Origin: Pseudo-nitzschia pungens
Taxonomy: Eukaryota; Bacillariophyta; Bacillariophyceae; Bacillariales; Bacillariaceae
Direction: 5' to 3'
Length of the DNA stretch: 64,000 bases
Assembly (NCBI GenBank): GCA_037355855.1
Contig: CM074763.1
Location: forward strand, 496,001-560,000
Positions within the stretch are counted from its first letter, which is position 1. Each line of letters opens with the position of its first letter. Below are positions 34,779 to 48,100 of the stretch, piece after piece. The notes under the pieces are model-generated. The model was not told the origin of the DNA. It was given only the letters and a program-made list of their open reading frames with translations, and did no database searches. Both the position numbers and the translations under genes were made by a program.

Positions 34779-35605
34779 TTACCGTGCTACGGATTACTAC
34801 TACTGCGGTACTACTACTAGACTACCCATACGCACCGTAGTACGACAACAGATCGCTATGACGACAACGGAAAATGCAATGCGAGCCTGAGAGTGATGTT
34901 GGAAGGCATGTCATGCACTACGAGTACACGTAGTAGATGGTTTTGTAGCGTTGGATGTCGGCGGGAGGCGAGTCGAGGCTAGGGAAGTCTTTCCAAACAA
35001 ACTTTTCTCGGACGAGACGTCTTTGATTGTTACTTGTGAGTAATGATATTATATAACACTAATCACTACCCGTGTAATATGTATGGATATTGACATCAAA
35101 GTTAGCATCACGCCGTTGAATGAAGGCATGGCAAGATGGTTTCATTTAATGAACTAATCACAAACACGAGCCGTGTGACTCGAATGAGCCCTGACGGTAG
35201 TAGTAGCAATAAACATGATAGTTAAAATAGAATTGACTACGCGAAATATTTTGGATAAGAATGGATCTATACCCAATACGGTATAATAATATGAAGTAGA
35301 ATAATATGAATATGAAGTTGGTAGGAACTTGATTGCTTCGACAACACTCGTCCTGACATGAGATTTTTCTTGTGGAAATTGCAGCCAACGTTTCAGCATT
35401 GGATGCGATCTTTTGAAACCTCCTACAGCTATCGCTCAACGGGATGATGAATATGCGGATAGAGAGATGGAGATTGATGAATTGGTATCGTTCGTTGTTG
35501 ATGTGCTTCCGAATGGAATAATCAGTGAGAGCAAAATCGACAAAAGTGAGAACATCGTAGAGATCAGTCTACTGGTCACTACGCATTCCTTGTGGAGAGG
35601 GCTGA
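34779..35605. other. Intergenic with ACT/AGT run, no gene seen
   Basis: An ACTACTACTGCGGTACTACTACTAG tract (34795-34819) begins right after the RPB6 stop codon. The rest is AT-rich with no recognised frame. Confidence 0.45.
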
Positions 35606-37379
35606 CTACAGCGCCGAAATCATTGCGGCGGCTCCCCCGATGGTGAGGAAAAGCCTGCTCCAACCGCGCTCGATCACGAAGGCTTCCGAAGACTCCAGAG
35701 CCTCGGTGGCAACTTCGGAAGATAGTCCTATGGCGGCGAAGAATGGTGCGTTGGCGTCGTCGTCGTCGCCACTTTCGGTTTCTTGGAGCTCGCGGCGACG
35801 CAGTGGGAGAGCGGACGGGTCGGACTCGTCACGGCCGGACAAGGACGCGTCCCAATCACCGCTGGTTGCGGTCCACATTAGACGACGAGTGACGTTCGTG
35901 TTGTTGCGATTGAGCGAAACTTGCCCGGTGCACGTCATGGAGCTATCGCTTCCCTTGAAAAATCCCGAGAAAACAATGCTCTGAAATGCCTTGGCGGCCG
36001 GACCGGCCTCCTCTCCGCTCGCTGACAAATACGAGGAAGGATCCTGAATCAGTGTCGTCAAAAAACCCGATGGCTTGGAATTTTCGACAAATCGTTGCGA
36101 CCAGGCAGAGTTGTTGCAGGTGGCGGATGTGAATCCGTCCACGGAGTATCCTTTCGCCACAAATCTGGCCGAAGGACGCACACAGACGGTGAAGTTCTGA
36201 CCCATCCTGTAGGTGCTGGATGCATTCGCTCCGCTGGCACACAAAAATGCCTCCATATCCACCGTTGTAGTCATGCTTTCGTTCAACTGGTCCGCGGCAA
36301 CACGTTCGATGTCCACGACGGTGTCCGTGAAAAACGCAACTGTGGAAGAAATGGCAACATCCACATTCAGATACGTGTCAATAAACGAGACATACTCCGC
36401 TCCGGCTTGGGCAGGGTCAGTGTCTTGCTTGATGGAAATCCGAGAACCTGTTCAGTTTGCACGAATTTGTCAGAGAGAAAAAGCAAAGCAAAGATGAGCA
36501 CATGTCCTGGAAAGACATGCAATGTTAACAAGATCGACTTGAATTATCACGGAAATGAAAACATACAGAGTTGGACCCTTGCAGTATCACCCTCCAGAGC
36601 GGTATAGGCAGGGGTTGATTCCACATTTGCAATGGTGAACTCAGCAGCACCTGTGACAATAACAAGAGGCGATTTAGTGAGCAACAATTTTAGTTTCTCT
36701 GCAGAGCATTGTCCATCCGAGCACGCTATGACAGTGAATCAATGCAAAAGAGTTATCGACGTACCGATGATTCCATTCGACGTAGATGCATTGTAATTAG
36801 TGGGCCCGGGAAGAAATGCTGCGGTGTACAAACTATCGGAAAGGAGTGTACCACTGCTACAGTCCCCAGAGTTGGCACCCGTGAAAAGTTCCACAGTGCG
36901 GGGTGGAGCTCCAGGGTTGTATTCGAAATAAGTCTTTGCGTTGAACGGATCAACCGAAAAAACTTGACCGTAAGGTTTTTTCATGGAACCATCACCCGCA
37001 GCTATAACTTCGTATTTAAAAATTGGTCTCTTGGTGACGGGAAGGTGTTTCGGAAAGTTTTCGATTGATGTCCGTTCCAACAAGCGAAAGGATTCGGATC
37101 AGTCCTTCGATCGGTTTCCTCACGATCGATTTCCTTGCGAAGGACCTTGCGAAGGAGACGAACCAAGTAAGGCTCTCGATCGGTCTCCTTCGAACCGCTT
37201 CCATTGTTGTGGACGTCAATGGCGATCTTGCGCTTCGAATCCAAATCCAAGTGTTCATCGAAGGGTGAAATCGAAGGGTCGTTGTTGCCGAGGATCCCAG
37301 ACTTGCGAATCGATGTCGTAGACCCTTGGACGAGCCACGGGATCGCAATCAACGCAACGATGACGGGGAGGGGTTTCAT
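35606..37379 (-). CDS. Secreted, probably GPI-anchored protein of unknown function
   Basis: Four minus-strand exons are proposed: 37379-37146, 37029-36765, 36650-36567 and 36447-35606, with introns of 116, 114 and 119 nt and a 474-residue product. Junctions 2 (G|GTACGT...CACAG|G) and 3 (T|GTATGT...AACAG|G) are well supported. Junction 1 (AAG|GTCCTT...CCAAG|AGA) has a weak donor and is tentative. The product starts with a signal peptide (MKPLPVIVALIAIPWLVQGS), has many Asn-X-Ser/Thr sites, paired cysteines (FLCASGANA, FTVCVRPSAR, SATCNNS) and ends with a short hydrophobic tail (RGWSRLFLTIGGAAAMISAL) of the kind replaced by a GPI anchor. No domain recognised; a cell-surface role is inferred from topology. 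Confidence 0.65.
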
Positions 37380-39019
37380 AGTAAAGAATATCGCTAATAT
37401 GTTGTTGTGGCAAACGTGTCTTGTACGCAGCATACGGTAATTAATCTTAAGCAGGAAGCAGTGAAGGAAAAACGATGGCAATTCGCTGGTTACCATCGAA
37501 CATACGGTAATTACCGGTAAGATTACCATCAAAGATGCGAAATGGAAAATAAATTGTACGGTACATTACCAAGACTTTCATAATGGCGTGTAGTACTGCC
37601 CACAGAGTGGAACAATATTGATAGGTCATAACTTACCGGTAATTATTGCCGATGATACTTGATAAAATTATTATTGTCACAACGTTAATGAAGGATGATT
37701 CGAGCCGTTTACAATTTCGATTCAAGTTCAAGTCCTCAATAATTATAAAACAAATTCAGATCGGTTATTTCCCATGACGGTCGGTTACAGACATTTAAGT
37801 CTCTCCCTTTTTTAATTCAAAGAACTTACTGATCTCATCATGCCATAGAAAATTCGGTCTCCGGAAACAATCCGCCAGCTGAAACGAACTTCCAAGGGTG
37901 CGGGTCTCAGCAGCTCATGCTGATCGCGCATACTACGTGTAGTACATACCGTACGAAGAACTTTCGGAAACTGTTTTTTAGGTGGTCTTAAACCGATCGA
38001 TACTTTAGTTCTAAATGATTCAACCTGGGGCATAAGAAGGTTGACTTTGCCACAATTATTTCTTGGCGCCTTTAAGTCGCGAAGTTGTCTATTTGAAAAA
38101 AAAAGTTAATTAGGAACTGTGCAAAATTGGAAGGTATTTCATACTTTTCGGCCATCTTAATCAATCGATCGATTCTTCTACAAGTACAAGGTACACGTAC
38201 GTTGTTTGGATGATTCATTCGACGAAGAGCGAAGAGAAGATTCTGTCAAAACATCTTGGTGTCATAAGGCAGTAAGGTTTAATCGGTGTCTGAATAGTAA
38301 GTTGCAAAACCCTTTGAACTAAAGCTAACCTTGCTGCGGTAACCTTACGCATACCAGTAGAATTCATTTTGTAGAATCCGAGTTCGGTACCAGGTACAGG
38401 TAAACCTTACTCTCACATTCGGTAATCATTAATCTTACTCAAAAAATCATTTACAATACTACCGGTATGCACGGTAATTACGAGTCTAAGTTACCGTACG
38501 GTACTTGTAGGTGCATACTCGTGTTCTTGTTGATATATTCTTGAGTTTTGGATGATTGCATATTCAATATCGAGCTTGAAAGTATGAAGATTGTGTTCAA
38601 GAAGATAACAACATGATGTATCAGCACGAGTATCGAGTATCCAGTACAAGTACCGTATGCCAACCTAAATAATAAGAATAATACAATCTTCTCCATGTGT
38701 GCGGTAGGTACCGGTACCAGTATGAAAGAGAAGATGCGCATGTTCTAACAGTAGTATGTAGCATTTTTTAGTCCAAAGCATCAAAAAACTAGAACTAATA
38801 ATAGGAAATAGGTGGAAACCATGCAAAGGGCCTACACGCAGGGCATGGCATGCTCCATTATTGATTCCTCGCGAGTCGTATTGCGAAGTACAGTACGAGT
38901 AAAAGTATGGCACGACCGTGATTTGCAGCGTGCGCGGTAATTACGGTAGCATTGATTCCATGCCACTCAAAGCGAATATACGGACGCACGTAATTTACGG
39001 TACACGTGCTGCATTCCCA
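37380..39019. other. Intergenic with several TAACCTTAC-type motifs
   Basis: AT-rich, no gene seen. Copies of the dispersed motif occur at 38272-38280, about 38335-38348 and 38401-38410, among frequent ACCGGTA/TACCGTAC words. Frames here are short and without motifs. Confidence 0.45.
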
Positions 39020-41306
39020 TTATTTTTGGCTATCTATCGCTCGGCATTCGTTCGTTCGTCGGGGCCGGAGCACGAGGCGATCATAGGGTTGCACGAGTCC
39101 GTCGGACTCGGCGTCCCGGACGATGACGGACGGATTTGGGATGGGTCGGAACCAAACGCCGCCGGACGCCCCGCCGTGGTTGCCATTGTTGTCGCCGTTG
39201 CCGTTGCCGCTTGCCGCTGCCGTGACCGGCAATCGGCACCAGGAACTCCCACTCCCCGGCGGACGCTCGATTGCTGCCGCCTTCGAGAGCATTCTCGTCG
39301 ACGCAGGCCAGGACGCGCTCGATCGGATCGTTCGGGGACAAGAAGCGGGCTTCCGATGTTGCCTTGGGAGGGGTTGGGGTGGTTCCGCCGCTGCCCTTGT
39401 CCTTGCCCTTGTCCTTGCCATCCACCACCACCACTACCTCGAGGAAGAAGCGGTCCGGCAACGGGACGGGCTTGTGGCCTTTTGCCCTGGATTTGAGCTT
39501 CATCTGGCGCAACTTGAGGGCGGTTGCAGACGCTTTTTTCTTTTTGGCCTTGGGATCTTCCAAGCTTTGGAGCAGGGCGGCGAGGTCTGGGTCTCGAAAG
39601 GGGGCATTCGGATCCGTAGTTGGAGTTGCAGTTGGATTCCCATTCGCATTCCCATTCGCAGTGGCATTTGTATCCTGTTCGATGTCCATGGCAGTGCTCC
39701 CATCCGTTTCGTTCAAACCGGGAGCAACAGCAGCAGTGGTGATGGTGGTTGGATCCTGGCTGCCGGCGTTCGTCCCAACGGTTTCGTCCTTTCCGGCAAG
39801 CATGGTGCCATCGCGGTTGTCGTCATCGCCATCATCATCGCCATCATCATCGTCGGTAATGCTCTTTGTCGCGTCCCCCCGATCTCCGTACCACCGAACG
39901 ATCAACACGGTTTCCAGATAGTTCTCGTTGGTGGTGGACAGCGAAAGATAACCACCGGAAAGGGCCTCGTAGACCCGCATGGCCACCGGAAACCGACGGT
40001 GTTGCGGTGGTCCTTCCACCACGGACCGCCGGCACAATATCTCGCAGAAACGGTCGTCCTTGTTGTTGTTGTTGTTGTTGTTTCCGGCGCCAGCAGCAGG
40101 TTTCGGAAAGCTGTTGGCAATCTTGGCAAAGGTGTCCTGGGGAGAAAAGTACCGATATTCCCTGCCGGGGGATCCTCCAGCCTTGTCGAGCGCGGATTTT
40201 TTCGCGCCATCGTTCGCGCTATCGTTGGTACTATCGTCGTCGTCGTCGTTGTCGTCGTCGTCCACCAGGACCAGGCACTGGCAATAGAGCCGGTCTCTCT
40301 GCTTGAGCGTCTTGTCTCCCGTGGCCCTGGATTTCACCAGCATTCTCAGTACCTGATCGGACACGGTCTTGGATTTGTTCTTGCCGTTTGCTTTTTTCGA
40401 TGATTGTTCCTCCAGCAGCTTGATCTTTTGCTCGAGCTTGGCGGCTCGTTCCTTCTCGTTCCGCAACCGTTTTCGCTGCAGCGATGCGGTGGCGTTAGCT
40501 TTGGCGTTCATGTTAGGGGGACGATCCTTTTCCTTCTCCGCCTCCTCCCGGTCCCCGGCCGCGAACCGATTCCGCACGGTGCCCATCACCTCCGACGGAA
40601 GCGGGATTGCGGATTTGGATTGGGATCGGACCCGGAGCGAGGGATCGGTGAATTCCACCCGCGAGTGACAATTGGTGGGGATTGGTGTTGTTGCAGAGCT
40701 GGCACCGTTTGTGTTTGTCTTTGTGTTTGTGTTGTACTGGACGTCGGCGTAGACATCCCGATCGCTATCCCGATCCCGTTCCGAGGCAGCAAGGAAGGGG
40801 ATTCGTCGTTCCCTTTCGGAACCGCCATCCAGGTGCCGGAGGGAAAGCAGCCCGCCGAGTGGAGCGTCTTGCTCCTGGGTCCGACCAGGTCCGGGTACTC
40901 CCCCGCCGGCCACGACGTAATGTCCCTCGGGGGATGGAGGGTGCAGTCCCACAGAGTGAATTCGGATGATTCGGATGGTTCGGCATGATTCGCCAACGCC
41001 AACAGTGTCGATGCAATCATCGGCGCTCGCAGTTTCGTTTCTGCTTCCAAAGAACAATCGGTTCAGCAGCGGATTTCCCTCGGCGACCTCCCGCACGGTG
41101 GTATCGGCGGAATAGACGCGCACAAACGAGACGGAAACGTCGTCGGAAGAAATCGTCCACCCATCGTTCTTGTTCGCGTTCGAGTTCGCCTTCTTGCCGT
41201 CGTTCTCGTTCGAGCCAAGCAACAGGCTCGTCTCGGGGCGAAGACGCAGGACGCAGACGCAAACAGGCTCTTGCTGACTGACGATTCGGATGCGGCAGTC
41301 CCCCAT
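39020..41306 (-). CDS. Protein with two ubiquitin-like segments, frame break near the 3' end
   Basis: From ATG at 41306 (MGDCRIRIVSQQEPVCVCVL) the main frame runs to a stop at 39081, but the last about 40 residues of that frame are Arg-rich nonsense. Around 39190-39250, inside a Gly/Asn-coding low-complexity tract, the sensible reading moves to another frame (GGVWFRPIPNPSVIVRDAES, LVQPYDRLVLRP) ending at 39020. Residues near 385-450 (RDRLYCQCLVLVD, EYRYFSPQDTFAKIANSFP) and near 650-740 (RFFLEVVVVVDG, EARFLSPNDPIERVLACVDE) look like two related ubiquitin-like segments. Between them are poly-Asp and Asn/Thr-rich linkers and a coiled coil (NEKERAAKLEQKIKLLEEQS). The UBL call rests on pattern only. 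The break may be a sequence error or a real frameshift; no splice pair explains it well. Confidence 0.55.
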
Positions 41307-41610
41307 TGCATTATTGGCTTTGCTGTGCTTTGATGCGTCAAACGAATCGGGATTGCCACCGGCGTGCGAGCAGCGGCGATGCGATGCGATGCGATGCGAT
41401 GCGAAGCAATCTGGTGCTTGTGATTGTGATTGTGATTGCACTGTTACTTCTACTTGTACCCAGAGGAAGATCTGGACGATTGCGAGTACAAGTACAATGC
41501 TTTCATTGCCATGATCCGCAATCCGCAACGGTCAACTTTCGGCAACTGCTGCAACCTGCGGGTTACAGAGTTCTCGTTTGTCGTTTGTCGTTCGTAGTTT
41601 GTCGGAGGCA

Positions 41611-41631
41611 TAACCTTACCGGTAATCTTAC
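41611..41631. promoter_or_regulatory. TAACCTTACC motif with flanking GGTAATCTTAC
   Basis: A full-length copy of the dispersed motif, about 305 bp from the minus-strand start at 41306 and about 490 bp from the ECM29 start at 42121. Confidence 0.35.
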
Positions 41632-41807
41632 TCGTAGCCAATATGAAATAGCCATGCTCTGCGAGGGTTCTTTGGGAAACTATGACACCAAAATCATTCT
41701 GGATTTTTGCTGTGTCGTGCTTCGATTCGATTCCTCGATCCATCCTCCATCTCATTCGGTTACATTCGAAATTCGAAATCCGAGGCAAAAGGCATCATCG
41801 ATCACAA

Positions 41808-41868
41808 ACAAAAACAAAAACAAAAACAAAAACAAAAACAAAAACAAAAACAAAAACAAAAACAAAAA
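41808..41868. repeat. (AAAAAC)n hexanucleotide microsatellite
   Basis: About ten uninterrupted units in the ECM29 5' flank. Confidence 0.9.
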
Positions 41869-41993
41869 CGAAGACAACCGACGACACCATCATCTTTCTC
41901 ATCTTCCACATTCGGTAAGTTACCGGTAGATCGAACGAAAGAATGGAATAGTCAACCAACGAAACGCTCGTGAACGACATCAAAAGTAGCAAA

Positions 41994-42036
<43 letters not shown>

Positions 42037-42120
42037 AAAACAACCTCCGGGAATAGAATAGAATACACAAACACGCAAAGAAGCAAAGAAGCAAACAGGC
42101 AGACGAACCAACCGACTTTA

Positions 42121-45100
42121 ATGACGACGATGTCGACGTCGACGACGACAAATCCAAACGGAGGAGATCCTTCCTCCGCGGCAACCGCCCTGAAGGACGC
42201 CAATGCCCAGCTCCAGTCGCTCAATCGGGTTTCCCACAAGCTGGCCATGGTCGACAGCGCCCAGAAACTCCAGACCGTCCTCGACAAGCTCCTGCCCCGT
42301 CTCCTGCAGAGAATCGGCGACAACAACCAGGCCCGATTGAAATTGAAATCGAATCTCCAATCCGCATCGACATCCGCGCATGGAAACAACAGCAGCAACA
42401 ACAGCAGCATAAGCAGCAACAACAACGCCGATACCAACCACAACCTACAACTGGAATCCGTCCTGTCCAAGATCCACGCCAAGCTCGTCGAGATGCTCTC
42501 GCACGTCATGAAGCGGGTCCGGGACGATCCGGAGTGCCGGTTGACGAATCCCGGGGGCATCCTGGACCTGCTGCTGGTCGTTGCGGAACCCAGCGGAGCG
42601 AGCGATGGGAGCGGTGCCGCAGCGGCGGATCGGCACGAGACTCGGACTCGGACCCACGGTCGCACCCGCGCTCGCGAACGCGTCGATCCCTTTTGCTGCA
42701 ATCTTTCACTGGCCTTTTTGGCGCTGGCCGTTCCGCGGTGCACGCTGCCCGAGCTCGAGGGACTCCTCCCGGGCCTTCTGGTCCTGCACCACTCCCGCGA
42801 GACAAGGGCGCGCTCGCAAGCTTCCGCGGCCACCGGTGCCGCTGCCGCCACCGCCGCGGTGAGAAGCCAGTGGCGCCAGGTCTCTCACCTGCTGCTCCGG
42901 ACGCTGGAACGAATCGTCGAGTGCGACGAAACCGGTGGCAATCACGCGTCCAACCGGAGAAAGAAGATGCCAGCGATGGCAGCAGCAGCAGCAGCAGCCG
43001 GAACCAATCCAACCAAGACCCCAACCGAGACCTCAATCTCAACCACAAACACACCGAGCCACAAGCGCATCAAAACCGACAACCACCACCGTTCCGGCCA
43101 ACCAATGACCGCCGCGGCCGGAGGCGAGCTCCCGCCGGAGCCGTCGGGACTGGACGAGGCGCGGTGGCTGCTATCGGGCGACGATGGGGACGATGTAAAA
43201 CCCCGCGAGGTGCCCGGAACCGGGAACGAACACGGAGACGAAACCGGGAACGATCCTCCCCCCTTCTCGATTGCGGACGCGGCGTACGGCCTCGTCCTCG
43301 ACGCTCTGCTCTACCAGACCCAGGCGGGGAACGTTCCTCCCCCCGGAATGTCCTCGAGCGGGTGGGAGCGCCTCAGGCTCGGCCACAGCTCGACCGAGAG
43401 GAACTGGGAGGCGGAAATGGCTCCCCCGCGCAGGCTGGCCACCCTCAAGCACCGCCTCCTCGAGTGGATCGCCCCCCACCGCCGGTTCGGCTTGTTTCTG
43501 GGGAACGCCCGGGTCGATTCCGGTGAGAACAGCACCGCGAGTGGTGGCCACTCGGCATTGGGACGGTCCCGGACGGTGGCCCTCCTGGTGACGGCGACGG
43601 GGGATCCCATGAAGGGAGTCGCGGAGACCGCCAAGCAGTACCTCAAGCAATATTTGGACACCCACCGAGACACGGGGGGAGAAGCCCTGGGGGATGCCCC
43701 GGCACTCGCCAGGGAGGTCCTGTCGCTCTGCGTCGGGGGAATCAACGCCGAGTCCGTCCTCTCCGCGTCGTCGTCGTCGTCCACCGAAAACGTGACCACG
43801 GCCAAGACGCTCGGCATCCGGACCGGGGGAGTCTCCTTTCGCAGGCGGCAGGTTTCGGATTCCCACTTTGCCGAGCTCGCGAGCGTGGCCACCAAGGCCC
43901 TGGACGATCTGCCAGAAATCCACGTTTCTCCGGTCGGAAAACTCGCGGTCCTGGCCTCCGACAAGATGCTCTCCCGAATGGGAAATTCCCTCGGGTTGGG
44001 ATCGGTCCGGGGCAAACCCTACGTCGCCGCCGCGGAGCTCCTCAACGGCTTGGTGATCGAGCTGGGAAAACCCCGTGCGCGTTCTTCGAATCCGGCATCG
44101 TTGCGTTCCACCGACTCCGGGATCGAGGCCCGCATCCTGGTCCTGGCCGCCGGAATCCTGGCCCCCGTCGCCGTCGCACCGACCGCGGCCTCCGTCCCCA
44201 TCGGCGAGGGCCAGCGTCGCCGTGAGGGATTCCGTCTACGGGACCGTCTCCCTCCTGTGCCGATCGGCGTCGGGATTCGCCCGGGAAAGCTTTCTCTGCC
44301 TCCTGGCGGCCGGGGACCACACGCGGGCGACCTCCGTCACGACGGACCTTCTCCAGCTCCTCTTTCGGTGCCTCGCAAACGAAACCGACAGGCTCCGGCC
44401 CCGGGCCACCGCGGCGCTGGACGCCCTTGCTGGTGTCCTGCAAGCGCGTCGTCGACCGACGAAACGGCCCGGAACCGAGCGACGGGCAAACGCACGAGCG
44501 GAGCCCCGCGGCGGCGGCGGGAGCAGCAGCCGCGAGCGGGAGTGCGAGCGCGAGTGCGAGTGCGAGTGCGATTGCGAATCCGTGGGGGAGCCCACCCGCA
44601 ACACCCGCGAGGCAAGAAGAAAACGAAATTGCGGCATCGGCGGCAGAAACAGCAGCAGCAGCAGCAGCAGAAACAGCACCCCCGTCCCCCTTCGCGATTG
44701 CGACCCAGCTCGGGAGGTCGGTCCTCCCCATTCTGTGGGCCTCGAGCCAAGCTTCCCAGCCACGCCAGTCTCGCGTTGCAGCGGCGCGATGGTCCAGCGA
44801 CTTGCTCCTGGAACTCGACGTGATCCGAGGGACACACATTTTGTCGTTCCTGGCGGGGGATTCGGACGTCACGGCGGCGTCCATCGCCCGAGAGGGCTTG
44901 GGCCTGGAGGGATCCAAGAGCGCGGCAGCAACGACGACAATGACAATGACAATGACGGCACCCATTGCCGACTTTGGGGACTTGGTCCGCGTCCTGGTCA
45001 CCGAGGACGACCCGAAAGGATCGTCCGCTTCGGGTTCGTTGCTGCAGCCCTCGTTCTGGGATTTTTCGCCCAACGGAAAGGCGGTTGCCATTCGCTGCAT

Positions 45101-48100
45101 GCTGCGGAGCTACCTCGACGACTTTAGCGGGGGAGAGGACGGACTGGGGGTCTTTGTGCAAGTCCTGACCAAGTGTCTGGCCTGGAAGGAACTCGGTGCC
45201 AGCGATGACGTTCTGGATGCGTCCTCGGAGGCCCTGTCGGTGTGCACGACATCGCGGACCGCGCGAGCCATGATCTTGTCGTCGGCGCTGCCCCTGGACG
45301 CGAACGGACTCCGGGACAAGATCCTGTCGACGACATCCGCCAGGGCGAAGCGGTTTCTGGCGGACGCCTTTGGCAACCTCGTGGCGGACACCGAACTGCT
45401 TGGACCCCGGTGGATCGGGGCGCTCACCGAAGCCCTGGCGCTGTCCTCCCGACACCTGGCGGTCCAACCCTTCAAGCCCACCAGCGACCTCCAGGGCGCG
45501 GCCCTGCTCGGGGGCATCTCGGTGCGGCTCGTCCGGCTTCACCCGGCCACGGCCCTTGACGCTGCTGCTGCTGCCGCCTGCGAGACCGCCTGCAACCTCT
45601 GGAAGCGACTGGGGAGCGCCCTCTCGCACAAAGACGACCTGATTGGCAACGTGTTTTGCGACGCGATTGCGCTGTCCTGCTCCGGTGGATCGGCACCGGA
45701 GCTCCACGAACGGTGCGTGCGTGCGTGCGTGCGTGCGTTGATTTTGAATGTCCTCGGTAGATGGGTTGGTGTTGTTTGCAAGTTTGCACTTCAATGTCTC
45801 GCCGTATTGTCTCACCTTGTCCCCGTTCTCTGTCCCTTGCAATGTGTTTTGTTGTTTTTAGTTTGCAACCCGGGATGACATCGCTGCTGACGAACATTGC
45901 GATTGCTCTGAACAAGTTCGGTCACGGGGATTGCGTAAACGCTCCGCGAGTTCTGAAATTGATCGATCCCACGGGATTGGCCCTGGGTGCTTCGTCCGGT
46001 GTGCCCGAGCAATCCGATTGCGTTGGGGCTTTGTTTCGACTGCTCGGATCCGATGCGTTTCGAAAGGACGAGGAAATTGGACTGGCCATTGGCGAAGCCC
46101 TAGCCCTGTACGCCGAAGCACACACTGCCGTCGACGACGATGACGAGTCATCGTCGACGGCCTCCGAGGACTGGCCGCTGGCCATGGACGAGGCGTTTGC
46201 AAAAACCTTGTCGCCTCCCGGAAAGGTAAGGTCGAAAATTGCAAAACAGAGCGGATCGAAACCAAATCCTTTGGAAAAATCGCTCACGTCACTCGCACGA
46301 ATCCTCGTATCGCAGGTTATCTTTACACTGCTGAGAACAGCAAAATCAACCTCCAACAACCACAAACGGAGGGCATGCGCGTCGGCGCTGTTGGCGGTTG
46401 TTGCCAGAGCAACGAGACTTGGAGTCGACACGAATCTTCGCAAATGCTTGCAGCGGACTCTCCACGAGATCCAGGACTGTTTCCTGTTCCTTCTCGTGGA
46501 TGCCAAGAGCAACCAGATGTCTCGGGAGAGCTGCTGTTTGGGTCTCGCGGCGTGCAACAAGCTGGTGGTTGCGTCCCAGTCCGACGAGTTAAAAGCCAGA
46601 CTCCTTAGAAGCTTTGGAACCACCACAAACCACGGCGGAAGCGCCATGCAGGAGACAACGGAGCAGGCAGCGCAGCGAAGAAGAGCGGAGGGGGCCGGAG
46701 ATGCCGGGGATTCCGCCGAGACTGCGGGATCCGGGGTGGACGTGGGTGGCGCCGGAGGAGTATCGGAGGCCGCCCTGGGAGCGTATCGCGAGATGGCCTC
46801 CGCGGCAGTCGCGTCCGGACGGCCGGACATTTTGTACTCGATGCTCATCTTGTCGGTGTCGCATCCCGTATGGTTTTCGACCCAGAAGCGCCGCGATTCG
46901 TACGGCCCGTCGTCCCTGCAGGGGAACAACTTCAACAACGAAGAGGTCAAGATTGCCCTGCGTCCATTCCTCTCAAAACTTCTGCCGCGGATTTTGCGAG
47001 CGTCGTACGAGTAAGTTTCGGTATTGATTGGCCGTGCGAAAGAGTCTGGATTGTCAGGCATCGAATGTTTCTTTTTGAATTGAATTCTCACCCCGTATTG
47101 CAGTCCAAACAAACGCACACGTGAACAGATGGAAACTTTGTGGGTGGGACTCACGGGTGGAGGAGAGGAAGGAAGAAAAGCCATCACCGAGAACTTGCGT
47201 CCCACGATGGATGCCCTCGTGGAAGAAACATCCAGTAAGTTCTGGAGAGCCCGCGTGGGTGCTTGCGGAGCTCTCGGTCAGATCTGTGTGGGGCGCTCAT
47301 GGGCCGATTTGGGAGGGGGACCCGCAATCCTGGACGAGAATTACGATCTTGTCATTTCGAAAACGTCCTCGGACTCTACGCAAGCTGGAATTCGGCTTCT
47401 TCGGCTGTGGAGGGCCGTGATTCGCGCCCTAGACGATGTACGAATAACGGTTAGAGAAAGTGGCGAATCTCTCGGAAGAAGCGTGCGGAGTTTGACGATT
47501 TTCCTCTGCAATCCCCACGTCGAAAATCCAGATGGCTCCACACAACGCTCCGCGGAACGAGAACGAGACGCGGTGTCGGCTTCCGCTACTGTTTTGCGAT
47601 GGCTTCTCCGAAATGGATTGAAGCAGCAATGTGCCGAGGCAGCAGGAATCTGCATTTCGGCACTGATAGGAATTATTGATATCGCCAAACCAGCCATTTT
47701 AGAGGCATTGCTATCCGACGTGATCTATGCATTGCTAATGGCAATGTCGAATCTCGAACCCGCAGCATTTTCGTATCTTGCCGTTCGAGGAGAGAGAGGG
47801 TCAGACGAATACGAGAACCTGGCTCGTTTGAGAATACAAGGTAAGTTGGCGCAACGACTTGTTCAATGACCAAGTCCTCGTCGATAACCTTTCTGACTCA
47901 TCGTTTTTCAGTCTCCCAAAACTCTCCCCTGGCCACTGCACTTCGCAAGTGCATCGATTTGGTGCCGAAAGCAAGAAGCTTGAAGTATCAAGAAGCCGTG
48001 GTTCCTGCTCTCGAATCGGCAATAAGGAAATCTTCCGGCATGGCAACACGAACAGCTGCTGCGGAATGTGTGATCACACTTTGCACTACGTGTCCACACA

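Larger units (their letters stand above)
41307..42120. other. Divergent promoter region with simple repeats
   Basis: 5' flanks of the ubiquitin-like protein gene and ECM29. It contains GCGAT x5 (about 41378-41402), TAACCTTACCGGTAATCTTAC (41611-41631), about ten AAAAAC units (41808-41868) and CAACAG repeats (about 41998-42038). No gene seen. Confidence 0.55.

Noticed and set aside
39123..40403. 426-codon plus-strand frame
   Set aside because: Antisense shadow of the ubiquitin-like protein gene; Val/Phe-rich from reversed Asp/Asn runs.
44337..47205. Long minus-strand frames opposite ECM29
   Set aside because: The plus-strand reading matches ECM29 with consistent introns; the minus frames have no domain.
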